Shown piece after piece: positions 1 to 5,638 of a stretch of 5,638 bases of DNA. The notes beneath the pieces are model-generated. The model did no database searches. It worked only from the letters and a program-made list of their open reading frames with translations, and was not told where the DNA came from. The translations under genes and the position numbers were made by a program. Origin of the DNA: an uncultured Clostridia bacterium (GTDB taxonomy: Bacteria > Bacillota > Clostridia > Lachnospirales > Lachnospiraceae); the NCBI GenBank assembly GCA_945622055.1, contig CALZBV010000162.1:1-5638 (forward strand), written 5' to 3'. Position 1 is the stretch's first letter. Each line of letters opens with the position of its first letter.

Positions 1-83
1 CGTATTTTGTCACCAAATGGCAAAAGGATTCTACTATGGTGTATTACTCGGAAACTATGGAAGTAATTACACCGGAATCATAA
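1..83 (+). CDS. Possible C-terminal end of an unidentified protein (5' partial)
   Basis: One plus-strand frame is open from the left edge to a TAA at 81-83 and encodes about 26 residues ending in MEVITPES. The composition is protein-like (YFVTKWQKDS, then MVYYSE), and it is followed by a hairpin and AT-rich DNA, as expected for the end of a gene. The piece is too short to assign to a family. The other plus frames are also open for a while (one stops at TAA 64-66, another at about 140), so the frame choice is a judgement. If real, the gene converges on the minus-strand genes of this window. Confidence 0.35.
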   Translation, partial: YFVTKWQKDSTMVYYSETMEVITPES

Positions 84-143
84 GATGCTTTTACTGTCCT
101 CCACTCTGTCCTGCTTGTACTCAAGCTTTCCCTTACACATAAA

Positions 144-183
144 AATGCAGTTTATATGAAATTATCTTCACATAAACTGCATT
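144..183 (-). terminator. Long AT-rich hairpin, likely intrinsic terminator for leftward transcripts
   Basis: Two 17-base arms (144-160 and 167-183) are complementary except for one A/C mismatch and enclose a 6-base loop. Read on the minus strand, the hairpin runs directly into five T residues (plus-strand A run 141-145), giving terminator geometry. On the plus strand it is followed only by ATTATATCC, so plus-strand activity would be weaker. It lies downstream of the ATPase remnant and could also stop read-through from malQ, for which no closer terminator is visible. The stem is AT-rich, so its strength is uncertain. Confidence 0.5.
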
Positions 184-201
184 ATATCCTCACATATTAT
201 C

Positions 202-240
202 TATTAGCCATTTTTGATATTTTTTCATTTTTGGCTAATA
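202..240. repeat. Inverted repeat TATTAGCCA / TGGCTAATA around an AT-rich loop
   Basis: A perfect 9-base inverted repeat (202-210 and 232-240) flanks a 21-base loop made almost only of A and T. It begins two bases past the stop codon of the ATPase remnant. No T run follows on either strand, so a classical terminator is unlikely. It may be part of a 3' end structure or the border of a decayed element. Function unknown. Confidence 0.4.
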
Positions 241-242
241 AC

Positions 243-509
243 TTATTTATCTAACAGCCAATCCGCAATATCAACCACCTTTATTCCCTCATACTGGTAT
301 TCATCATGTCTTGTTCTTGCTATCAGCATTTTGGGGTAAGCATCCTTAATCTGCAACAGCGGTGATACCTCTCTTTTAACCGCAACAGTTGCAAAAAGAC
401 TGAAATTGGATCCAGCGTCCTTGATCATACCGAAATGAACTATAGTTTGATCAGAGAACCCTTGCAGGCAAGCGCCGCAAGCCGGCTCAGACCAAGTCTC
501 CTGAAACAA
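243..509 (-). pseudogene. Remnant of a DUF4143-type AAA ATPase (C-terminal scrap only)
   Basis: The last 40-45 residues of this 88-codon frame, from about KREVSPLLQIKDAYPK through ARTRHDEYQYEGIK to DIADWLL, look like the extreme C-terminus of the AAA ATPases with a DUF4143 domain. Those are 400-residue-class proteins common and often multicopy in Clostridia. The P-loop and the rest of the protein are absent. The first 40 or so residues do not resemble the family, and the frame opens just after an in-frame TAA with only a TTG start and no ribosome binding site. I therefore read it as a decayed gene fragment whose homologous part spans roughly 243-380. The assignment comes from remembered family sequence, not a search. 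Around it, 84-242 holds only two hairpins and 510-571 holds nothing I can identify, so the whole 84-571 stretch lacks an intact gene. Confidence 0.5.
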
Positions 510-571
510 TGCTTACTCTTCTTGATGCAGCTTTATCTGCGGGATTATCCGCTGGCTTCCTCAGGTTTTCA

Positions 572-2146
572 TTATTTTCCCTTCTCTTCCACTTCCTCTG
601 TCAGCTCTTCCTGCTCTTCCTCCTCTGCGATTGGGTTCTTGTTCTGGCGGCCATACAGGTATGCAAGATTCTTATAATAACTTACCTCTATCTTTTCGTA
701 TTCTTCCTTCTCCATACGCCACTGCCAGTTGCTTCCCAGCGTGGACGGAAAGTTCATGCGGGCCTCATTTCCAAGGTGCAGAAGATCCTGCATCTGGAAA
801 ATAGCGGTATGAAGCGGTGTACGATATGTTGCACGAATCAGCGTATCCGGAATGGAATCCTGCCAGTTGATGTTAAAGTACTCGCGGATTTTATTAATCT
901 GCCACTCCTGCATGGCATCAAGTGTTCCACAGAGCGTCTCGTTATCGTGTGTTCCGATGTATGCAATACTGTTGAATGACTTGAAATTATGCGGAAGATA
1001 CGGGTTGCCCGGCGTACAGTCCAGCGCAAATTCAAGAATTTTCATACCCGGATATCCGTTTTTCTCCATTAAATCCACTACCGGCTGCGTTACAATTCCA
1101 AGGTCTTCGGCGATGATTCTGCCCGCTCCCACCACTTCGTTGATCACGCGCGTCAGCTTCTCTCCCGGTCCCTTTCTCCATTCTCCGACCATCGCGGTCT
1201 CACTCTCTGCCGGAATGGAGTAATAGTTTACGATACCGATGAAGTGGTCAATCCGGATCACATCATAACGCTCTGCCGAAATCTCCATGCGCTTTCTCCA
1301 CCAGGAAAAATCATCCTTCTCCATCACATCCCAGCGATACAACGGATTGCCCCAGCGCTGGCCGGTTGCAGAAAACAGATCCGGCGGAACTCCCGCGATG
1401 TTGATTTCCCTGCGCAGCTCATCCAGCTCAAACAGCTCGTAATTTGACCACACATCCGAAGAATCCATTGCCACATAAAGAGGTATATCGCCGATAATGG
1501 AAATTCCCTTCTTCGCAGCATATTCCCGGACGCGTTTCCACTGCTCATTAAACTTAAACTGGCAGAAAATGTAGTAATCAATCTCATCCGCAAGCTCTTT
1601 TTCTGCCTTTGCCAATGCCTTCGGCTCACGGGTACGAAGCGGAAGCTCCCACTCCTGCCAGGACTGGCCGTTCTTTGCATCCTTAATGGCACGAAACACT
1701 GCGTAATCCTTTAACCAGAACGCGTTCTTCTTACAAAATTCCTTATATTCCTTTGTCTTTTTGTGGTTACTGTTGCGGTAAGCTTTATGTAATACTTCTC
1801 CGCGGCCCACATACAGGGCACCATAGTCAACATACATCGGGTTCGTTCCCCAATAAGCTTCCTCACAATCCTCCTCTGTCAGAAGCCCTTCCTCGATCAA
1901 CGTCGGAAGATCAATAAAATACGGATTGCCCGCAAATGCAGAAAAGCTCTGGTACGGGCTGTCCCCATAACCGGTCGGTCCAACCGGAAGCACCTGCCAG
2001 TAGCTATACTCCATTTCTCTTGCAAAATCCAGAAACGCAAAGGCTTCCTTACCAAGTGTGCCGATTCCGTATGGTCCCGGAAGGCTGCTGATTGGCATCA
2101 GGATACCGGCGCTGCGTTCCCAGCTCTGGTTCTTCTTTTCTTCCAT
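572..2146 (-). CDS. malQ: 4-alpha-glucanotransferase (amylomaltase), GH77
   Basis: A cytoplasmic enzyme that moves alpha-1,4-glucan segments between maltodextrins and releases glucose, used in maltose/maltodextrin and glycogen metabolism. The 524-residue protein has the GH77 landmarks in order: GYGDSPYQSFSAFAGNPYF (59-77), GDIPLYVA (219-226), AGVPPDLFSATGQRWGNPLY (251-270), RIDHF with the nucleophile Asp300, AEDLG with the acid/base Glu347, and GTHDNE with Asp401. Length is normal for the family apart from an acidic tail from about residue 507 (AEEEEQEELTEEVEEKGK). The frame could start 12 codons earlier, at ATG 2182. I prefer ATG 2146 because AAAGGA lies 8 bases before it, while ATG 2182 has no ribosome binding site and sits in the loop of a hairpin. 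The gene has its own promoter, separated from asnB by a terminator. All key catalytic residues are present, so it should be active. Confidence 0.95.
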   Translation of the reverse strand: MEEKKNQSWERSAGILMPISSLPGPYGIGTLGKEAFAFLDFAREMEYSYWQVLPVGPTGYGDSPYQSFSAFAGNPYFIDLPTLIEEGLLTEEDCEEAYWGTNPMYVDYGALYVGRGEVLHKAYRNSNHKKTKEYKEFCKKNAFWLKDYAVFRAIKDAKNGQSWQEWELPLRTREPKALAKAEKELADEIDYYIFCQFKFNEQWKRVREYAAKKGISIIGDIPLYVAMDSSDVWSNYELFELDELRREINIAGVPPDLFSATGQRWGNPLYRWDVMEKDDFSWWRKRMEISAERYDVIRIDHFIGIVNYYSIPAESETAMVGEWRKGPGEKLTRVINEVVGAGRIIAEDLGIVTQPVVDLMEKNGYPGMKILEFALDCTPGNPYLPHNFKSFNSIAYIGTHDNETLCGTLDAMQEWQINKIREYFNINWQDSIPDTLIRATYRTPLHTAIFQMQDLLHLGNEARMNFPSTLGSNWQWRMEKEEYEKIEVSYYKNLAYLYGRQNKNPIAEEEEQEELTEEVEEKGK

Positions 2147-2154
2147 GCTCCTAT

Positions 2155-2160
2155 TCCTTT
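2155..2160 (-). promoter_or_regulatory. Ribosome binding site deciding the malQ start
   Basis: On the minus strand AAAGGA (2160-2155) is followed by 8 bases and then ATG at 2146. A second GGAG (2151-2148) is only one base from the ATG and too close to serve. The upstream ATG at 2182 has no comparable motif, so this site argues for the 524-residue product over the 536-residue one. Confidence 0.65.
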
Positions 2161-2165
2161 CGTAA

Positions 2166-2198
2166 CCGAAGTTCCTGTCCATCGTGATTGAACTTCGG
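2166..2198 (-). promoter_or_regulatory. Perfect 9-bp inverted repeat in the malQ 5' leader
   Basis: CCGAAGTTC at 2166-2174 and GAACTTCGG at 2190-2198 are exact inverted copies around a 15-base spacer. The predicted transcription start is near 2203, so the repeat would occupy about +6 to +38 of the mRNA, ending just before the ribosome binding site. It could be an operator for a repressor acting just after transcription starts, or a 5' stem-loop that stabilises the mRNA. The sequence does not distinguish these. No long T run follows it, so it is not an obvious attenuator. Confidence 0.6.
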
Positions 2199-2209
2199 GA
2201 GATAGGAAT

Positions 2210-2238
2210 ATTATACTACAAAACATATGGTTTGTCAG
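2210..2238 (-). promoter_or_regulatory. Sigma-A-type promoter of malQ
   Basis: On the minus strand CTGACA (2238-2233, five of six bases of the -35 consensus) is followed by exactly 17 bases and then TATAAT (2215-2210, perfect -10). The expected start point is about the A at 2203. It lies between the asnB terminator and malQ, which makes malQ a separate transcription unit. Confidence 0.8.
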
Positions 2239-2275
2239 TATATATCTCGGAATTTCAGTCCTTTCGCTCCAATAC

Positions 2276-2301
2276 AAAAGGACCTGCCAAATGGCAGGTC
2301 C
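2276..2301 (-). terminator. Intrinsic terminator of the amt-asnB unit
   Basis: A perfect 9-bp GC-rich stem, GGACCTGCC at 2280-2288 with GGCAGGTCC at 2293-2301, has a 4-base loop. On the minus strand it is followed at once by TTTTGTATT. It lies about 45 bases past the asnB stop codon and upstream of the malQ promoter. A smaller 5-bp hairpin (CCACT/AGTGG, 2306-2319) precedes it. Confidence 0.85.
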
Positions 2302-2344
2302 ACAGCCACTAAAAAGTGGAGAACTTAAGGATTTTCTTTTCAGG

Positions 2345-3922
2345 TTATTTTCCGCTGTCACCGTAATTCGACAGCACTCTTGCGGAAGGATCATTCACAT
2401 TGCAGCCCTCCCAGGACTTGTTCGGCATCCAGAAATCAACCACCATCTCTGCCTGTCCCGGATAATATTTTTCAAATAATTCCCGGTACAGAAGCGATTC
2501 CTTGGTAAACGGTGTGGAATAGGTATATTTCCTGCGTTCCTTTTCAAATTCCTCATCTGAATAAAGGGTTGCAGCATATTCCTTCAGGTAATCCACCATC
2601 GAATGACCTACGGCATCAGAGAAGGCTGCCTTTTCACGATAAAGGATATCCTTCGGAAGATAATCGCCCTCGAAGGCATGACGGAGCAGGTATTTTCCTT
2701 TTCCGTACACATTCATTTTCTTTGCCGGGTCAACCGACATCACATAGTCAACGAAATCCAGATCGCCAAACGGAACACGCGCCTCTAACGAGTTTACGGA
2801 AATACAGCGGTCTGCTCTCAGCACATCGTACATATGAAGCTCGCGGATCCTCTTTTCGGATTCCTTCTGGAATTCCTCTGCCGACGGAGCAAAATCCGTG
2901 TATTTATAACCAAACAGCTCGTCCGAGATTTCTCCGGTTAAAAGCACGCGGATATCGGTGTTTTCATGAATCCATTTGCAAAGCAGATACATTCCCATAC
3001 TTGCACGAATGGTCGTGATATCATACGTTCCGAGCAGATGCACTACCTCCTCCAGGGAAGTCAGCACCTCCTCCTTTGTCATAATTACCTCGGTATGCTC
3101 GCTTCCGATGTAATCCGCAACCTGCTTCGCATACTTCAAATCAATTGCATCTCCGGTCATGCCAATGGCAAACGTACGAATCGGCTTGTCATTGTATTTC
3201 TGTGCAATCGCACATACCAAAGAAGAATCCAGACCCCCCGAAAGAAGGAAGCCTACCTTAGCATCTGCCACCAGACGCTTTTTGACACCGGCAACCAGCT
3301 TATCGTGAATCTTTCCGCAAACGGTTTCCAAGTCGTCTTCACAAATCTTTGTAACCCTTGTCATATCACGGTAGCAGACGAATTTGCCATCTTTATAATA
3401 GTGTCCCGGCGGGAACGGCATAACCTTTTTTGTAAGTCCGACCAGGTTCTTTGCTTCACTGGCAAACAGGATTGCACCCTCCGCATCATATCCATAATAA
3501 AGAGGACGGATTCCAATCGGATCGCGTGCCGCAATGTATTCTTTGGTCTCATTGTCAAAAAGAATCAGCGCAAACTCAGCATCGAGCTTTGAAAACATCT
3601 CAACTCCGTACTCCCGGTACATCGGAAGCAGGATTTCGCAATCCGAACCACTGACAAAATTATAGTTCTTCGAAAGCTCCTCCTTGATTTTCTCAAAGCC
3701 GTAGATTTCGCCGTTACAAACCAAAAAGCTTCCATTTAATTCAAACGGCTGCATTCCCTCCGGGTGAAGACCCATGATTGCCAGTCTGTGAAATCCCAAT
3801 AACCCGTAGCCGGTATCCACTATTCTCGAATCATCCGGTCCTCTCGAAATCGTTTCTGCAAACCCTTCCTCAAAAGCCTTCCGGTCTGCTCCTTTTTTAC
3901 AATAGCCCATAATTGAACACAT
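2345..3922 (-). CDS. asnB: Asparagine synthetase, glutamine-hydrolysing
   Basis: A cytoplasmic enzyme that converts aspartate, glutamine and ATP to asparagine, glutamate, AMP and diphosphate. The 525-residue protein starts MCSIMGY, so removal of Met exposes the Cys2 nucleophile of the class II glutaminase domain (about 2-190). That domain also has RGPDDS (27-32), Arg46, the CNGEIYG loop (Asn70) and SGSD (Asp94). The synthetase domain begins near 200, with the ATP pyrophosphatase loop SGGLDSS (228-234), LLTGEISDELFG (327-338), EARVPFGDLDF (380-390) and KAAFSDAVGHS (431-441). The form is E. coli AsnB-like, slightly shorter. GEISDE replaces the more usual GEGSDE, which I take as a clade variant. 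A GTG at 3931 could extend the frame by three codons, but it forms part of the ribosome binding site and would bury the catalytic Cys. The gene begins 24 bases after the Amt-PII stop codon and is followed by a terminator, so the two are probably co-transcribed. Confidence 0.95.
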   Translation of the reverse strand: MCSIMGYCKKGADRKAFEEGFAETISRGPDDSRIVDTGYGLLGFHRLAIMGLHPEGMQPFELNGSFLVCNGEIYGFEKIKEELSKNYNFVSGSDCEILLPMYREYGVEMFSKLDAEFALILFDNETKEYIAARDPIGIRPLYYGYDAEGAILFASEAKNLVGLTKKVMPFPPGHYYKDGKFVCYRDMTRVTKICEDDLETVCGKIHDKLVAGVKKRLVADAKVGFLLSGGLDSSLVCAIAQKYNDKPIRTFAIGMTGDAIDLKYAKQVADYIGSEHTEVIMTKEEVLTSLEEVVHLLGTYDITTIRASMGMYLLCKWIHENTDIRVLLTGEISDELFGYKYTDFAPSAEEFQKESEKRIRELHMYDVLRADRCISVNSLEARVPFGDLDFVDYVMSVDPAKKMNVYGKGKYLLRHAFEGDYLPKDILYREKAAFSDAVGHSMVDYLKEYAATLYSDEEFEKERRKYTYSTPFTKESLLYRELFEKYYPGQAEMVVDFWMPNKSWEGCNVNDPSARVLSNYGDSGK

Positions 3923-3935
3923 TGTGTTCACCTCC
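3914..3935 (-). promoter_or_regulatory. asnB ribosome binding site and palindrome over the start codon
   Basis: On the minus strand GGAGG (3935-3931) lies 8 bases before ATG 3922, an ideal spacing. It extends to GGAGGTGA, so the GTG at 3931 is part of the Shine-Dalgarno sequence, not a start. Directly after it, TGAACAC (3930-3924), AAT, GTGTTCA (3920-3914) forms a perfect 7-bp hairpin with a 3-base loop that contains the first two bases of the start codon. The hairpin could lower translation or be a protein site; it may also be chance. Confidence 0.6.
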
Positions 3936-3946
3936 GATCCCTTTTG

Positions 3947-4303
3947 TTACTCTACATCCTGTAAGGCATCGTACCCTTCTTCACCAGTACGAACCTTTAC
4001 CACATTTTCCACATCGTAAACGAAAATCTTACCGTCGCCGATATGTCCGGTATAAAGAACCTTCTTTGCAGTCTCGATTACCGTGCGTACCGGAACCTTG
4101 CTGACAACAACATCCACCTGTACCTTAGGAAGAAGATTCGTCTCTACACGAACACCTCTGTAATATTCCGGTCTGCCGCCCTGTACGCCACAGCCAAGTA
4201 CATGAGATACCGTCATACCGGTAATTCCAAGCGCACTCAGTGCCTCCTTTAAGGCATCAAAGCGGGCTTCCTTACAGATAATCTCAATCTTGGTAAACTT
4301 CAC
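3947..4303 (-). other. PII (GlnB/GlnK-like) domain at the C-terminus of the transporter
   Basis: The last 118 residues form a full PII protein: VKFTKIEIICKEARFDALKE at the start, a T-loop region from GCGVQGGRPEYYRG to LLPKVQVDVVV, then TGHIGDGKIFVYDVENVVKV and RTGEEG at the C-terminal signature. PII proteins bind ATP/ADP and 2-oxoglutarate and, as GlnK, plug the Amt pore. At the position aligned with Tyr51, the uridylylation site of E. coli PII, the sequence YRGVRVE has Val, and there is no Ser at 49. Regulation by uridylylation or phosphorylation at these sites is therefore not expected, and ligand binding is the likelier control. There is no separate start signal evident, so I read it as a fusion rather than an overlapping gene. 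Confidence 0.9.
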
Positions 4304-5638
4304 ACCATCTTCAGAGAAAGCCGGAACCTTCTTTACCGGAACAGCCTCTGCCACCGGAACATCTGCTGCGGTTGCAACAATTCCTTCCTCCGGTGCATAG
4401 GAAGTGTATTTATCCACTGCCGGAACAAAATCCGGGTATGCACTCGGAAGTCCGTGCTCGGAAATATCAAGACCTGCCACTTCATCCTCTGCCGTAGCAC
4501 GAAGTCCATGTAGCTTCTCAATCAGCTTAAACGTAATAATCATCAAAACTACCGTATAGCCTCCGACACATGCTACCGCAAGAAGCTGAATACCAAGAAG
4601 CTTTGCGGAACCGGTATAGAACAGTCCCGAAAGACCGGCCGGAGCATCCGGGTTAGCCAGAAGACCGACTGCAATCGTACCCCAGATTCCGTTTGCCATA
4701 TGTACGCCAACTGCACCAACCGGATCATCAATGTGTAACTTAAGATCCAAAAGCTCAACAACAAAAACAACAAGCAAACCGGAAACAACACCGACAACCG
4801 TTGCACCGATTGCATCCATCGCATCACAACCTGCCGTAATACCAACAAGACCTGCAAGCGATGCGTTCAGGCACATGGATACATCCGGCTTACCGTTTCT
4901 TACCCAGGTAAAGATCATCGTTACAACCGTTGCTACTGCCGGAGCGATGGTCGTTGTCAAAAAGATCGAAGCAAGCTCGGAAGGACTCGTTGCTGCTGCT
5001 CCGTTGAAACCGTACCAGCCAAGCCAGAGAATAAATACACCAAGCGCACCAAGCGTAATGGAATGACCCGGAATTGCATTAACCTTAATGACCTTTCCGG
5101 TCTTATCCTTAACATACTTTCCGATACGCGGTCCAAGAATGATAGCACCTACCAGTGCTGCAATACCGCCTACCATGTGAATTGCACAGGAACCGGCATA
5201 ATCATGGAAGCCAATCTGTGAAAGCCAGCCGCCACCCCAGATCCAGTGTGCTTCAATCGGATAAATAAGCAGCGAAATCACACCGGAGTAAATACAATAT
5301 GCCGAGAACTTCGTTCTTTCTGCCATCGCACCGGAAACAATCGTTGCGGTTGTTGCACAGAATACCAGGTTAAATACGAAGGTGGAGGCGGAAGTAAAGC
5401 TTCCGTCCGCCGGACTGTGAACATATCCATGTTCGGAAGACCAATCAGTCCACAAAGCGCATCCTCACCCATCATTAAGGTGTAACCCAGCAGTGAGAAA
5501 ACAACTGTACCGATACAGAAGTCCATCAGGTTCTTCATAATGATATTTCCGGCGTTCTTAGCCCTCGTAAAGCCTGTTTCTACCATTGCAAAGCCCGCCT
5601 GCATCCAGAATACCAGTGCAGCACCGATTAAAAACCAA
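3947..5638 (-). CDS. Ammonium transporter fused to a PII signalling domain; 5' partial, apparent frameshift
   Basis: A membrane ammonium channel of the Amt/MEP/Rh family with a C-terminal PII domain. The first part (5637 to about 5416) reads WFLIGAALVFWMQAGFAMVE, then TRAKNAGNIIMKNL to GLPNMDMFT, the usual first two membrane segments. The frame then changes, and the second part (about 5413 to 3947) continues with STFVFNLVFCATTATIVSGAMAERTKF through the remaining membrane segments. The twin pore histidines are in FHDYAGSCAIHMVGG and DDPVGAVGVHMANG. A linker with GLDISEHGLPSAYPDF and an Ala/Pro/Val-rich stretch leads to about 118 residues of PII. The frame change fits one missing base near 5411-5421: a sequencing error, a recent mutation or, less likely, recoding. 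As written, the protein would be truncated soon after the second membrane segment; the downstream frame alone has only a TTG start without the N-terminus. By family comparison only about ten N-terminal codons lie beyond the edge. It is the first visible gene of the unit with asnB. Confidence 0.9.
5411..5421 (-). other. Frame junction in the ammonium transporter gene
   Basis: Upstream of here the Amt sequence is in one frame (ending GLPNMDMFT); downstream it is in the frame shifted by -1 (SPADGSFTSASTFVFNL). One extra base within TTCACAGTCC would join the two into a normal Amt protein. No slippery heptamer of the X XXY YYZ type is present. Without a shift the upstream frame would run out of homology and stop at 5278. 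Confidence 0.8.

Noticed and set aside
181..209. TATAAT on the minus strand at 186-181 as a promoter
   Set aside because: The hexamer 17 bases upstream is GGCTAA, not -35-like, no gene follows it leftward, and it overlaps the terminator hairpin.
460..490. CTTGC/GCAAG hairpin as a malQ terminator
   Set aside because: Only a 5-bp stem and no T run follows on the minus strand.
509..979. Plus-strand frame of 156 residues with a Leu/Phe-rich start
   Set aside because: It is antisense to the 3' part of malQ; the hydrophobic run is the complement of the Glu-rich tail and nearby sequence.
2144..2182. malQ start at ATG 2182
   Set aside because: No ribosome binding site before it, only about 20 bases from the predicted transcription start, and located in the loop of the inverted repeat.
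2512..3592. Two long plus-strand frames (2512-3018 and 2966-3592)
   Set aside because: Both lie antisense within asnB, whose motifs are complete; they have no recognisable motifs of their own.
3923..3931. asnB start at GTG 3931
   Set aside because: The GTG is part of the GGAGGTGA ribosome binding site, and starting there would move the catalytic Cys away from position 2.
5411..5460. Programmed -1 frameshift in the transporter gene
   Set aside because: No slippery heptamer is visible at the junction, and no family precedent is known to me; a one-base deletion or sequencing error is simpler.
5278..5604. Separate 108-residue minus-strand protein starting MQAGFAMVETGF
   Set aside because: It is the N-terminal part of the ammonium transporter; the sequence after GLPNMDMFT is out-of-frame translation of the same gene.

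Overview
The window looks like chromosomal DNA from an anaerobic Gram-positive of the class Clostridia, most likely Lachnospiraceae. This rests on moderate GC content in the genes, strong GGAGG-type ribosome binding sites, the protein styles, and an ammonium transporter fused to a PII domain. The assignment is an inference from sequence style, not from a search. Almost everything reads on the minus strand, so gene order is described from the right edge leftwards.

Right part (5638 to 2276): a nitrogen-assimilation unit. First comes an Amt-family ammonium transporter whose C-terminus carries a complete PII (GlnB/GlnK-like) signalling domain. It runs off the right edge, probably lacking only its first ten or so codons, and is broken by an apparent one-base deletion near 5411-5421. 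Just 24 bases downstream starts asnB, glutamine-dependent asparagine synthetase. A good intrinsic terminator (2276-2301) closes the unit. Together the genes would import ammonium, sense nitrogen and energy status, and place amide nitrogen in asparagine.

Middle (2238 to 572): malQ, a GH77 4-alpha-glucanotransferase, is its own transcription unit. A near-consensus sigma-A promoter (2210-2238) is followed by a perfect 9-bp inverted repeat in the 5' leader (2166-2198) and a ribosome binding site that favours the start at 2146.

Left part (571 to 1): a poor region without an intact gene. It holds the C-terminal scrap of a DUF4143-type AAA ATPase (243-509, minus), two hairpins (202-240 and 144-183, the latter a likely terminator for leftward transcripts), and the possible tail of a plus-strand reading frame entering from the left edge (to 83). 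No tRNA, rRNA, CRISPR array, insertion sequence or riboswitch was recognised. I see no convincing undescribed system. The points most worth a second look are the frameshifted Amt-PII fusion and the inverted repeats at the malQ and asnB starts.
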